DNA of 64,000 nucleotides from Pachyseris speciosa (Eukaryota; Cnidaria; Anthozoa; Scleractinia; Pachyseridae), in the NCBI GenBank assembly GCA_016490735.1, contig JAEMWC010001017.1, positions 126,001 to 190,000 of the forward strand. The letters run 5' to 3'. The notes under the pieces are model-generated. The model was not told where the DNA came from. It saw only the letters and a list, made by a program, of their open reading frames with translations, and did not search any database. The position numbers were made by a program, and so were the translations under genes. This document shows, one piece after another, positions 46,356 to 57,153 of this stretch (position 1 is the first letter of the stretch; each line of letters starts with the position of its first letter).

Positions 46356-46631
46356 CTCTTTAGCGAACCATAAAACGATTGCATACGAGGAGACAACGTC
46401 ACTTATTGCACCCGCGAGAAAGGGGGCAACATTGCCGATGTACTCGTCAGTAATGTCTCTCACTCCCCTCTCCGCAAAGGTTTTCCCAATGCTATCAAGT
46501 CACCAATAACAGCGGAGAGGTTGCCTGAATTGATGTAATTTTTCAAGGAAATATGTGCAGAAATTTCTTCTGCCGTTATCCCCCTGATGGAATCTCCGAG
46601 AAAGGGCACATACACGATCCGTCTTATTTCC
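46356..46631 (-). CDS. P-loop gene, exon 5
   Basis: The acceptor CTTTATGTCTTCCAG and donor GAG|GTACGA frame it. It reads REIRRIVYVPFLGDSIRGIT, ...NLSAVIGDLIALGK, then after a one-base loss in AAAA (near 46482) TFAERGVRDITDEYIG and FLAGAISDVVSSYAIVLWFA. The sense on both sides of the break shows it was coding. It joins exon 4 in phase (GCA AG|G GAA). Confidence 0.5.
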
Positions 46632-47162
46632 CTGGAAGACATAAAGTATAGCTTCTAAGAGCTACTTCAATGAAGTGGTTTGTGCGAAATAATCATCAAG
46701 ACTGAGCTAGCCTGTTTTGGACGCACGAGAAGGCAACCGAAATTTAACTTTTCGAAACAAAACACGTTTTTCCCAAAGAGGCGTCTTCTACAGGGTCGAC
46801 TTCCTTCTTATGTTTTCTTCTGTTATTGACGAATAGATTCCTTAAAGGTTCAAAGGAGTGTTTTCAGATGACGTCACGGCGGCCATGTTGGTGTCTCAAA
46901 ACAAAGAAACCACGGCCATGTGGGTGTTCCAAACTAAACCTCTGAGAATTGAAATATATTTTTATGCAAATACTTTCTTTTGTTTCTGAAAACCAATGTG
47001 GCTGTTAGTCACGTGAATGAAAACGCTCTATAGAACTCCTGCAATTCATTATTATTTTCATTTCTTTGGTTGTCGTTTATTATTTGATGCGACACGCCTT
47101 ATCATCTGATCGTAACAATATTTTGAGTGAAAATAATCTTGAAAGCTAAATCCTAACCGTAC
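46632..47162 (-). other. Intron 4 of the P-loop gene
   Basis: It contains a dispersed-repeat patch at 46860-46950 with two imperfect copies of GGCCATGT.GGTGT.CCAAA, including a CRE-like TGACGTCA. Nothing else was seen. Confidence 0.4.
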
Positions 47163-47390
47163 CTTGCTGTTGCCTTGACAACTTCATTTGAGGTCAGAAT
47201 AAGTGCTGAATGCATCTCTTCTGTACCCCGTACAATGGTTGATTTCGTGCAACCTGAGTTATATCGACGAAAACATCGCTCAAGTTGCCGATGTCTTGGG
47301 GGTCGTCTATGAATACCCCCATGGCATTTGCACTACCGGCTTTCAAAATAGCTTCCTTTGAAGTAGTTTTTGTGATGTGCTTCAGCATAC
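47163..47390 (-). CDS. P-loop gene, exon 4 with Walker B-like motif
   Basis: The acceptor TTCCTGTTTTATTAG joins exon 3 exactly (CTT G|GT ATG CTG). It reads LGMLKHITKTTSKEAILKAG and AMGVFIDDPQDIGNLSDVFV: the hydrophobic run ending in DD is a Walker B-like motif. After one lost base near 47255 the sense continues as TKSTIVRGTEEMHSALILTS and NEVVKATAR to the donor AAG|GTACGG, resembling a sensor region of P-loop ATPases. Confidence 0.5.
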
Positions 47391-47657
47391 CTAATAAAAC
47401 AGGAACAATACACAATTTTTGTGAAACATTAGAATTAAATTAGGGGTAAGGCTTATGAAATCCGGATTGACTGATCTAAAAAACCGGGACACAAGATAAT
47501 GTGAGGGTCAGTGGAACATTGGCGGTCATCCTATTGATATGAATCTATACGGTTGGAACCAATCGGAGGTCAGCTGGCTGTTGAGCAAAATTGTGTTAGA
47601 GTCAAACCACTTAGCACAGCCCCTTGGGCGGGGAGGGGGGCTACTAAAATAAATTTA

Positions 47658-47960
47658 ATACGGGGAGGCTCCTCCCCGATGTCCGACCCCTTACCCTTTT
47701 ATAGATACCATTTTTGACAGAAAAGATACCCTTTCGTATACCTTCCATTGACAAATGGTACTCCTTTCGAATACTTCCGATTGGAACAATACAGTCATAA
47801 GGTGTGTGAGTGTGTTCGAAATATTTCAATGAAAGGTCCTTTTAAATACCTAAATAAGAGAATCCCTATACTTTCATTTACTTCGACTCGTGAAATCCCT
47901 TGCCTTTCATATACCTGAAGCGTGGAAAAGGTACTCCTTTCGGGTGGAGCCTCCCCGTAT
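47658..47960. mobile_element. MITE-like inverted repeat inside an intron
   Basis: ATACGGGGAGGCTCC (47658-47672) is perfectly matched in inverse at 47946-47960. The interior has repeated ACCCTTT / TACCTTT-like motifs. G-rich sequence flanks both sides (around 47628-47640 and 47985-48010). It lies in intron 3 of the minus-strand P-loop gene. Confidence 0.5.
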
Positions 47961-48081
47961 AGGCCATTATAGGGAGTAACACCCCGGGAGGTGGGGGAGG
48001 GGGGGAGGGCACAGCCTTGATTATGGTTGATTATTTATTAGTCATTTTCGTACTCACTGAAACGCTTTATAAGCAACCTAC

Positions 48082-48262
48082 CAAGAAGTGCAACACCTAT
48101 CTTCAGACTGTATGTCTTTCCCCTGCCTGACTTCCCCACAAACACGGACACCGGACAGCCATCAAACGTGCTTCTTATGAAGTCCGCATGAATGCCCATA
48201 ACCACACAGGCTATAGATAAAAGCATTGCCCCAATATTTTGCTTGAAAACCATTTTAGCTGT
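48082..48262 (-). CDS. P-loop NTPase gene, exon 3 with Walker A motif
   Basis: The acceptor AATCGCATTGCAG and donor CTTG|GTAGGT frame it. The exon reads TAKMVFKQNIGAMLLSIACV, MGIHADFIRSTFDGCPVSVF and VGKSGRGKTYSLKIGVALLG. GKSGRGKT is a canonical Walker A/P-loop, preceded by a hydrophobic strand. With the DD of exon 4 this is an ATPase. The arrangement reminds me of DUF927-like or helicase-type P-loop proteins multiplied in cnidarians, but this subfamily call is uncertain. It is intact within the exon. Confidence 0.65.
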
Positions 48263-48374
48263 CTGCAATGCGATTCAAAATAAAATATCCCATTTTAATA
48301 GAAAGTTAAAAATTATCCCTCGCTTAGAAATCAATGGAACCGGATAAAGTTCTGAATATGTATACAAGACTTAC

Positions 48375-48508
48375 TGGTTGGATGTCCTTTAAAGGCTGTA
48401 CACTAAATGGGGTCTTCACCCTGACTTCCCTGCCATCTTTCTGTGTAGTTACATAGACGAATTTATGATCCGCTCGTCCAACAAATTCCCACGTTCATCA
48501 ACGTGTAC
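48375..48508 (-). CDS. P-loop gene, exon 2
   Basis: The acceptor ATGATTTCACAG and the perfect donor GTAAGT frame it. It reads VHVDERG and, after one missing G (GGG run near 48489), EFVGRADHKFVYVTTQKDGR and EVRVKTPFSVQPLKDIQP. Its short length and flanking sites support an exon, and the frame break matches the pattern of the other exons. Confidence 0.45.
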
Positions 48509-48983
48509 CTGTGAAATCATAGTAAATAATAAATGGTATATACTAGGAAAAAGGATATTAAATGATACGGTTAAGTGTGCTGACATGTTATAAAGGGGTC
48601 TTTGCGAATACGGTAAAAACCTGCGTATATAAAGAACCTGGATTTTTCCAAGTTAGCCTAAACAGGTGCTTATATAAATGGTGTTTACCAGGAAATTAGG
48701 CTAGACATGTTCTTAAATAGGTTTTTATCTTCATAAGAAAAAAAAAAACGACCTATTTTTGATTGGTGTGGTATGTCATTCACAAATTATCTCCAAAATG
48801 ACAATATATGCACGTATACAGACCCTATATGCACTTTAAAGCTATACTGAATGTAACTAAAAATCTATTTGATAAAATAAGAACCTGTTTTGAAATCTAG
48901 CCTAAACAGGTTTTCAACTACATTGTTATAAGGAATCGCTAGCCGAACTTCGAGTCTTAAGAAAAGGTTAGTGTCTTGGTCAC

Positions 48984-49442
48984 CTACACAATTCTTTCAA
49001 TAAGTACAGTTCCATTTGAGTCATTTCCAGTCTATATTTTGCAACTGTGTTTCTTGAAAGGTTAAAGGAAAAGTCATTTAATGCTACCTCTTCCGATGAC
49101 ACAAAAACGTTCTCTTCTAGCAGGTCAGTTGTTTTGCCTATGGTCGTGGTACCAATGCGCGAAACGTAGTCGTCGCTCTCAAGGAAGGCGTTGATTTTTT
49201 CAACCAAAATTGCTTTGAACATGTTCTCACTCAAAGAACACAAGACCGCCATGGCCCTGTTTTTGAAGAGCAGCATTGGCATAACGAACGAACTCGTCCC
49301 GCTTCGGGTTGGCCGGGATAAAAGCTGTAAACTTAAACAGAAGAAAAAGGCAGTCAAGAGCTGCATGTGGCTCTAGTTGAAGCTTTCTCTTTTCCACGAG
49401 AAAGGGATGGAAACGAAAACGTTGAAAAGTTCTACCACCCAC
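48984..49442 (-). CDS. P-loop gene, exon 1 or internal 5' exon
   Basis: The minus strand reads RTFQRFRFHPFLVEKRKLQL, LDCLFLLFKFTAFIPANPKR and DEFVRYANAALQ, then shifts frame at an A5 run (near 49272). It continues RAMAVLCSLSENMFKAILVE, TDLLEENVFVSSEEVALNDF and LEMTQMELYLLKEL to a donor TAG|GTGACC. The upstream limit is uncertain; no ATG in good context is seen, so more exons may lie beyond 49442. Confidence 0.45.
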
Positions 49443-50304
49443 TCGGGGAGGCGAGTTGTCTCGCCTCGGCAGGTACGGTAACCTTGGATACTACAGCCAC
49501 TACAGCTAATACAACTACTACAGCTTACTTAATACATCAAAGGACATGCAGGGGCAGTAGCTCGGGACATAATGTGGGGGTCTTACACCAAGTGCTACCC
49601 CGATATGGAACCTGTCTGTCTTGTCTTTCTGCAAGTAGATTCCGGGACCTACCGAGGCAATGTGGGCTAGTTTTGACCGCTAAAAATACTCACTGATGCA
49701 ACATTTGCCACAAAAATATGTAAATTTTGGTGTTATTCTCTGGCCAAAAAACAAGCATTTTGGGCTTTCAGTGTTAAACGATCGGTGATATGCAGCGGAA
49801 TTTTGGTATTGTAGTCGTTATTTTTAGCTTTAATGATGGCAAAAACGGGTTTACCTTAAAAATGGAATCCGGAATCCGGAATACGAAATATGAAATCCGG
49901 AATACGGAATGTAAAGAAGTTTGGTAGAAAATTTTGACAAAGGTTGAAGTCATTTGGGTAATAATATGGTCAACAAATTATATGATGACTTAGCCTGAGT
50001 TTTGCAGCAATCAAGCCCATGAAGTTTATTCTAGGGCAGCATTTTAATACTTTGGTTTTGCTTTTAATAAACCACCTGATTCCTTTAAAGCACGCAGCTT
50101 TCAATCACACCACAACGATACTAATCAATGTTTTGTGCAATTTGAACATTTTAAATTCAAATCATTTTAATTAAAAGCACTTTTTCATATTCTTTTTGTC
50201 GATGATTAGTGTTAGGCCTGTCCACAAGTTGACGGCAACTTTTTGAACAACTTTCGATTTTCAATTAACCTTTTTTGATTTCGAGCAACTTTTTCTCCGT
50301 TTTC
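49443..50304. other. Non-coding interval with a GGAATCC/GGAATACG minisatellite
   Basis: A short tandem of GGAATCC, GGAATACG and GAAAT-type units lies at 49863-49912. CTACAGC/CTACTACAGC-type repeats lie near 49490-49530. No exon is supported. Confidence 0.45.
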
Positions 50305-51271
50305 GGGTCGGTACAAAACGTGGATCCCCCTTCTGGACCCCCTTCTGGACCCCCATCTGGACCCCGTCTGGACCCCCTTCTGGGCCCCCTTCTGGACCCC
50401 TCGATTTTTCTGTTGAAAAATAATAAAATGATATTTAAAAGTCTTCGCTTTGGATTTCAACTTCGGCCGGTTCGTTGATAGTTACAGACAGTATTACAGT
50501 AATCGCGAAACACTACCACAGCCAGTTGCCATTTTTATCCCGAGAAAGACTTGTTTTGAATTTCGCTGATTTTTGTTGTTACAAAATACTTTAGAATTTT
50601 CTCACAGAGGAGATTAGCTAAACATTAAGTACCGTATGCAAAGTGCTGTTCGGCTTTCAACTGGGTTTCGAAGAATGTGACCCGAGCTCAAAAACTATCT
50701 TTTTTTTCTGTTTGGATTAGAATAAGCACTGCTAGTTAATGTTATCACTGCAGCAAAAAGGTGAGCAATGTTTTCTTCCACGCTGGCAAAATATAGTCGA
50801 AAGCTTGCTCTGAAATATCGTAGAGCCGCCAAATCCGCTGAATGTTGTGGCAATGAAATATGATCACTCTGGTTGCCTAGCACGTGACATAAATCAACCA
50901 CCGATAATAATTTTCACGTTGAAAGCTGAACAGTAATTTGCATATTTAACGTTTATTTAACCTTTGCGAGAAAATTCTAAAGTATTTGGTAACAACAACA
51001 AAAGTCAGCAACGCAAATTCAGCGAAATACAAAGCAAGTCTTTCTCGGGATGAAAATGGCAACTGGCTGTGGTAATGTTCGCGATTACTGTAATACTGTC
51101 TGTAACTATCAACGAACCGGCCGAAGTTGAAATCCAAAGCGAAGACTGTTAAATATCATTTTATTATTTTTCAACAGAAAAATCGAGGGGTCCAGAAGGG
51201 GGTCCAGAAGGGGGTCCAGAAGGGGGTCCAGAAGGGGGTCCAGAAGGGGGGTCCACGTTTTGTACCGACCC
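50305..51271. mobile_element. Foldback element with 300-bp arms carrying a 12-bp minisatellite
   Basis: The left arm 50305-50603 and right arm 50968-51271 are inverted copies: GGGTCGGTACAAAACG / CGTTTTGTACCGACCC at the outside, TTCGGCCGGTTCGTTGATAG / its complement inside, and TTTAGAATTTTCTC / GAGAAAATTCTAAA at the inner edge. Each arm holds several copies of GGACCCCCTTCT. The spacer is about 364 bp. Peptides such as SGPPSGPP or LLDPLLDP are translations of the minisatellite, not genes. Confidence 0.8.
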
Positions 51272-52129
51272 TCCGTTTTCAATGTTTTGTTATTGATTTC
51301 AGCTAGATCTTTATAAAACAAGAGCTATGTTTTGCTTATTATTTTAAACGCTTCGTGACCAAAAAGCAGAGAAAAATCTCTTTGCATATCTTGACTTAAT
51401 TGCGCGTGGGAACGCTTACGCCTGATTGGTCATTGTCTGTTGCTCCATGCTGGAATGTTTGGAAACTGTATCGGCGCGTACATTTCAGGTTGTCGAGTGG
51501 CCGTTGATAAAACGAGAAAAATGGGACATTCCGGAACATCTCCAGAAGAGGAAGAAAGATCACTTAAAAAAAAAACTTTAAATATACAGAAAAAAAGAAA
51601 CTAACACCAAATAAATATAATCCGAGAGATTAATTGGAGAAAAAAGAAGACAACAAATATTTATTCAAAAAAAAAAATTAAAAAGACGTTTATAAATGCC
51701 CTACCTGGAAATGATAGCTATGGGGGCTGGGTGAGGATTGTTTTAGCGCTTTCGTTTGCTTACAACATTTTCACCCTCATACAGTTGTACCGTCTTCTGT
51801 CATTGCTCTTTTTTTCGAAAAAACCTAAGTCAGTATGGTGCCCAATATACCTTGAAGCTTTTATATAGGAACCTTGAGCACGCAAAATCCGCTGCTCTCC
51901 ACTTCTGATTGGTTAAGGATATCTACAACAAGTGAGGACTCGGTCAGGCCTACTTTTACAGTAGGCGATAAACGTGGTTAATCTGCTCCAAGAAAGATTT
52001 TCTTCCCAATAGCAATACTTCTCACTCCGTTTTTGCAGCGAGGGCTGCACTGCATGGGCCTGTTTGTTTCTTAAAGTTAAACTAGTGTAAAATCTCGCGG
52101 ATCAGCTCTTTAAGTTGCATTTAATGATC
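51272..52129. other. Non-coding interval
   Basis: A/T-rich with an A-rich patch at 51560-51690. No gene or repeat family is recognised. Confidence 0.45.
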
Positions 52130-52498
52130 CTGCATACGGTCTTTCTTAATAATTATCCTTCTATCCCTCCACATCGACTCTAGTGGAAAGAACAAACCAA
52201 GTCCCAGACTAAGATTTCACTCCTGTCACCTACCTCCTCCTGTAAGACATCTATCGTCTTCATGGTCAGTGCTTATAGCTTAAGATCTTCGATTGCGCCT
52301 GTCCTTTCTATTCCGAGAGAGTCGGGAACTTTTAAGCACTCGGCAGCAACTACTTTTAATAAGCTCCCTGTAGCTATTACAAACATAACTGAGTATAACT
52401 CCTTTTGTCGTAGTGTGAAGAGACATCTTTCGTGTGGGGAACTTTAAGCAGTGACACCATTATAAATTGTACATATACTATTCTTAATTTTTTTATTA

Positions 52499-52531
<33 letters not shown>

Positions 52532-52713
52532 TATTATTTTTAGGCAATTTTTTGTTATCATTTATCACTGTAAATATTAACTACTTAGCGTTTTTAACAG
52601 AGTTTTTCCTAGGTTTGTTTTAATTGTAATTAACTTTAGTTAAATATTAACGGATGAAGAGCCACCTAGTGGAAATACTGTTAATACAGTCATTATTATT
52701 AGTAGTAGTAGTA
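52130..52713 (+). mobile_element. LINE 3' fragment (C-terminus of ORF2 and 3' UTR)
   Basis: The frame 52262-52446 reads YSLRSSIAPVLSIPRESGTF and KHSAATTFNKLPVAITNITE, then NSFCRSVKRHL and a stop, the usual C-terminal tail of LINE reverse transcriptases. A 3' UTR follows with an ATT microsatellite (52497-52535) and an end at an ATT/AGT-type tail (52690-52713). The 5' part is absent. Confidence 0.5.
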
Positions 52714-52885
52714 TGTAAAAAGGGTGGCTTTATCATACAGCGCCACAATGAGCTTAGAGACTTAGAAGCTGATCTTTTAAGCATGGTTTGTAACGATGTT
52801 GAAATCGAGCCTCAACTACAAGACGTGACAGGAGAGCAGTTAAGCAGCGGGTCCAATTTGGCGAAGGAAGCAAGACTAGATATTC
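52714..52885 (+). pseudogene. Transposon-derived frame, part 1, split by a LINE
   Basis: It reads [40 protein letters not shown] and AKEARLDI, a motif set I recall from reverse-transcriptase-related loci repeated in cnidarian genomes. It stops being colinear at 52886, where a LINE tail begins. The natural continuation HARGFWEQHQSAFFD is found at 54985, on the far side of the LINE. Confidence 0.55.
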
Positions 52886-54980
52886 AATCAACCAATCAAT
52901 CAATCAATCAATCTTTATTCCTCCTAAGATGAAAAGACATATCTTAACTCACATCAGCAGTTGAGACATACTGTATTCAAATAATAAAAGGATAAAAATA
53001 CCTAAGACATACTGTATACAAATAGTAGAAAGATCAAAGATTATATCTAAAAATAAGCCTATTTACTAAATCATTTTTAAATCTCTCAGTCTTTATATCC
53101 GGGCGATGAGCACTTTTGTTTCTGAGTTGATATTTTGTTTCTTTCTCCTTCGGAATGATGTTACTCAAGGGGCAATCGGGACCCACTGATCGTACCTTGA
53201 AAAGCTTCTTATCAGCTTTTTCTAAGAGTTCTCGAATGTCCATTCTCTTAGATGTGTATTTCCTTTTAAAGCATCTATCCAGAAAGTTTTGTATGAGCGT
53301 GAGATCTGAGTCTACAGCACCATAAACAGGCAGAGCATAAGTGAAATTCGGTAAAACTAATGCGCTAAATAGGTGATCTACTTCACCTTCACTGAAACCT
53401 TCCTTGCGTAAAGATCTTAATACAAACAGACACTTATTTGCCTTAATCAACTTAGCACGTACGTGTTCGCTATATTTAAGCCTGGTTTTCATATGTCGGG
53501 AAAATCCCAGACGGTCGGGGATTTCACTGTTTCCCGACCGTCCCAGATTATGCCGATTAATGAAAACTGGAGATAGTAGACATCCCCGATCGTCTGGGAT
53601 GGTCGGGGACAAATCGGGAAAATCGGGAAGGTTTCTATTTTGCCGATGCGTCCCAGATTTCTGCGGTGATCGTTATCTCGGCATAAATCTGGGACGGTCG
53701 GGAAATAGTGAAATTCCCGACCGTCTGGGATTTTCCCGACATATGAAAACCAGGCTTTACAATTCTCCTGAAACGTAACACCTAAAATGGGCAGCTCCGT
53801 GCATTGCGGAATGTCATTAACAGGCGCAATATCCTAAATAAAACCTTTCTTGCGAAAAATAATTTCTTTACATTTCGACGGATTACAAGTCATACTTTTT
53901 TCCTTCGACCAAATTAAAAATTGATCCACCAAATCCGTACGACAGTGGCCATTACTCCAAACGGGAATAATGACAGGAGAGTCGTCCGCGTATTTAAACA
54001 GAGCTGAGTGATTATCTATGTTGATTTCCAGATCATTAATAAAAATATTAAATAAGTACGGACCACTCACACTGCCCTGTGTAGTGCCCTTGTTCACACA
54101 TTTCCATTGTCCTTGAAAACTATTGTAAATAATACACTGTTGACGATTCTCAAGAAAGCTTAAATACCAATTGATTATGTATGGATTTAACGGTACATCC
54201 TTAAGCTTATAAGACAAAAGTTCATGATTAACACTGTCGAACGCTTTACTGAAATCCATGGCAAACAAACGTACGGCTTTACACTTAGGGTTATCTAGAT
54301 AACAATGGACGGTGTGCTGCATACTGAGGAGCGCGTCAATACAGCTCCCGCCTGTCCTATAGGCGAACTGAGTTGAGCTCAGATGTTGCTCAACAGTGCC
54401 CCTCGCGTGAATGTTATACACGGACTTCTCAAATGCGCGTGCGATTACAGGGGTGATGTTGATTCATCTGTAGTCTGTCTTTCCCTTGGGAACGTCAACC
54501 TTAGGGAGGGGGGTCACGTGAGCTCTTTTCCACGATGAGGGCCAGGTACTAAACTTCAGGGACAAGTTCCAGATCTTGCAAATTAAAGGTGTAAAAATTT
54601 CCGCGTGGTCTCTCCACACCCAAAACGGTATGAGATCTGGTCCTGTGGCGGTTTTATTCAGGTGCTGCAAACAGTACCATACCTGTCTTTCTGAAATCTC
54701 AGGAACCTGGATTCCACTCGCAACCTGGGCAGGTGTAGGCTTTTTATACGCACTGTCGCAACACAATTCAGCAAAATAATCATTCAGCTCAGCCAGAGAT
54801 TGCACGTCCAATGTAACCTTAGCGGAGGAACACCGGCGCTGTGACGGGCTATCCACGTGTTTCCACCACTCCCTAGCTCCTACAGGTGCTTGAAGGAGAT
54901 TTCTCCTGTTCTCACTAATAACTTCACTTATTCTCCTGTTAATCTCCCCGAGCCGATCCCCCCTGTTTTGACCAATCCCC
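52886..54980 (-). mobile_element. 5'-truncated non-LTR retrotransposon (jockey/CR1-like) with ATTC target duplication
   Basis: On the minus strand the frame pieces run 54982-54464, 54421-53834 and 53612-53034. The reverse transcriptase motifs are [18 protein letters not shown] (A), [20 protein letters not shown] (B) and KYADDSP (C). The 3' end has AATAAAG followed by a GATT-type tail abutting 52885. ATTC is present at 52882-52885 and again at 54981-54984, fitting a 4-bp target-site duplication, and the split host frame confirms both boundaries. No endonuclease domain is present, so it is 5' truncated. A 278-bp MITE interrupts it. Confidence 0.8.
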
Positions 54981-54982
54981 AT
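53034..54982 (-). pseudogene. LINE reverse transcriptase ORF, broken into three pieces
   Basis: Piece 1 (54982-54464) is the RT N-terminal region (WYCLQHLNKTATGPDLIPFW, SSWKRAHVTPLPKVDVPKGK). Piece 2 (54421-53834) is the palm with motifs A-C. Piece 3 (53612-53034) is the thumb and C-terminal region (KLIKANKCLFVLRSLRKEGF, VLPNFTYALPVYGAVDSD). Pieces 1 and 2 are separated by a frame break near 54440. Pieces 2 and 3 are separated by the MITE at 53479-53756. The enzyme would be inactive. Confidence 0.75.
53479..53756. mobile_element. 278-bp palindromic MITE inside the LINE
   Basis: The ends AGCCTGG / CCAGGCT open about 74-bp near-perfect terminal inverted repeats containing CATATGTCGGGAAAATCCCA, GACGGTCGGG and TTTCCCGACCGTCCCAGATT. 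It sits within the LINE C-terminal coding sequence and so is the youngest layer of this nest. The target duplication is not clear from the flanks. Confidence 0.85.
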
Positions 54983-55030
54983 TCATGCCCGTGGCTTCTG
55001 GGAACAACATCAATCTGCATTTTTCGATTC
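54981..55030 (+). pseudogene. Transposon-derived frame, part 2
   Basis: CAT GCC CGT GGC ... reads HARGFWEQHQSAFFD and continues the frame interrupted at 52885. Beyond about 55030 the expected continuation is lost, and the sequence becomes a LINE-like 3' end. Confidence 0.5.
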
Positions 55031-55352
55031 CCAATGCAGAGTTATAAAAATAGCTGGAACCAAAGCAGATCTACCTTCCAGAAAGTTTAGCAAACATGGA
55101 ATCATTTAAAGTTTTTAAGAACGCCATTAAAGGACGTGCCCTTGACGAATTTTTAAGCCATTGACTTTCAAACGGTGTAATAATGAATTATGTATCTTAA
55201 GTTTTTTTTTAATAATATGGTAATGTAAGTTCTTATCACTTTTAAATGTTTATCTTAGATTTTAACTCTTTACATTACATTTTATTGTAATTGGTATGTG
55301 AAAACCCATTTTAATTGGATGTACCAATAAAGTTATTATTATTATTATTATT
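55031..55352 (+). mobile_element. LINE 3' end fragment with ATT tail
   Basis: A short frame ending MESFKVFKNAIKGRALDEFL before TGA resembles a LINE C-terminus. It is followed by an AT-rich 3' UTR and AATAAAG plus an ATT microsatellite at 55328-55352. Confidence 0.4.
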
Positions 55353-56615
55353 AGCTTCATTATTTGCAGTTTCGCTGGATCGCTACCTACATCGTGGTAT
55401 CAATGGAGGAAACGTCGAGAAAACGACGATTCAAGGATAATGGCTGTCCTAGTATTTGAATCAATGGAACTCTCACAACATCAAAAAGGTGAACGTGAAG
55501 AAAATCGATGCAGTTCGACATTTGTTGACGTTTAGGTCAGCATTATTAATCAACGTCATTGTGCTTTTGTGACAGCGGTTGTCAATCAGTGGAAAAGAGC
55601 TTCAGCCCTTTTTCTTCCCAACTCAAGCGACCTCTTGGAGCTAATTAATGGAGGGAGAAATCCTACCCCAAAAGTGAGTGTCATGACTAATGCTATAATA
55701 AGAAAAAATTAAGAGTACCTCACAAATTTATGTTCTAAGTTCTAAGCTAAGGCCTTGCAGTAGCAGGCATTATCACTCCTACATGTAAATAAATTGAGCC
55801 TCAGAGTATAATAGCAGCCATTTGTGACTGAGATATCCTTGTCACTCCATTAGCCACATCCCACAAGCTTCACAGTTGTAGTGGTTCCAATAGGAAGTGA
55901 AGTGCTGCCCCGTACAATCACCTTTGCCTAAAATTATCTAGTCAAGGCTGTGCTCTGGCGGCATCCTAAGACAACTACATGTAGCTAATGTTTGGGTGAA
56001 CTCTGGTGACTGCTAGAAATTATTTGTTGCCTAGCTGGGCACTCCTTTAAGTCCAGTGTGCAACAAAACAGGCCAAAGTTCTTCTAACACACTGGCGTTG
56101 TTTTATTGTGTTACTGTGAAGTAGAAGATTCTAGCTGTTGGAAAAATTAATTTTGTTGAAGTTGCAATGATTTTAGAACATACAGCACAATCTTCTCTTG
56201 CATGTTTATACAAGCTGTGCAAGCCGCGCTTAATCTGCTCAGGCTTGCATCTCTTCGCATTAATCTTGCCCTAAACTTTGTTATGCAAATTTATTTTGAA
56301 GTTTATTACAATTTGAATTATGCACTTTGTATTTGCTTTGTTTAAACAAGGCCATCATATATCCATCCAATATCATACATGTAATAGCATGATCAGAATT
56401 ACTGAAAGTACCGGTATTCATCAGCGCAGAACCTCAGTAGGTAATTTACTTGGTTTATTTGCCACCTTGCTGTGAAAGTTTTAATTCTGTTTGGTCGCCT
56501 CACTCCAGTTTTTACTTGCCTCATTTGTCTCAATCGTTGAAGCAGTTTGCCTCTGACAGTGGGCACTTCACATGGTCCATTCACCTTGTTGGGCAAGTAA
56601 TAATTCAGATTTAAA
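55353..56615. other. Mostly non-coding interval
   Basis: A short frame from ATG 55404 (MEETSRKRRFKDNGCPSI) stops early and is not recognised. ACATGTA palindromes become frequent from about 55780 on. No gene is supported. Confidence 0.4.
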
Positions 56616-56706
56616 TTAAATTGAAGTATCCTCGGCATGGGCTATTCTCTGTAGAGAGTACTCCAAATACCCAAGCATCATTTCCTGCCTTTCATCCTCA
56701 TTGGTA
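56616..56706 (-). CDS. Candidate terminal exon
   Basis: A strong acceptor (GTTGTTCCCCTTTACAG) precedes 56706. One frame reads NEDERQEMMLGYLEYSLQRI and AHAEDTSI to a TAA at 56616. Joining it to the exon at 56978-57079 does not keep that phase, so it may belong to another splice form. No domain recognised. Confidence 0.3.
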
Positions 56707-56977
56707 CTGTAAAGGGGAACAACAATATTTTATTGTGCAGATAATTCAACTTCTTTAGCCATCTTACAGTATTTGTCCTGGGCGTACAGGGAAAATTTTG
56801 TCAGGGGGGTGGGAAGGGTCTGAACGTATTTGCCCGAATGATAACTAGATACGTGTATCTTAACATTGTTTAATTAATTAAAGAGGAGAAAAAGAAAAAC
56901 AGTATAACCAATTTTAAAATAAAAGTACATGTAAGCAAAGCAACAGCGAAATGTCGCATGGTTAAGCAGTGACTTAC

Positions 56978-57079
56978 TTTTGCTTTGTGCTTGAAATGGC
57001 TTTCGTTGCACTTCACCACGCATACATTGCCACTGAATGGAAGGATGGGCCTGTCCTCAAGGTCCTTTTGCAATAATGT
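56978..57079 (-). CDS. Candidate internal exon of an unrecognised gene
   Basis: The acceptor TTCACTGTCCTTAG and a perfect GTAAGT donor enclose 34 whole codons: TLLQKDLEDRPILPFSGNVC, VVKCNESHFKHKAK. This is the only open frame of the three. Cys/His content hints at a metal site but no family is recognised. Confidence 0.4.
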
Positions 57080-57153
57080 CTAAGGACAGTGAACACATTT
57101 CCAGCAGTCTTCTTTGTCATTCCCACCATCCTGGCGGCTGAACTGCATAGTTC

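Noticed and set aside
50212..51321. Proline/glycine- or leucine-rich small proteins
   Set aside because: They are translations of the 12-bp minisatellite in the foldback arms.
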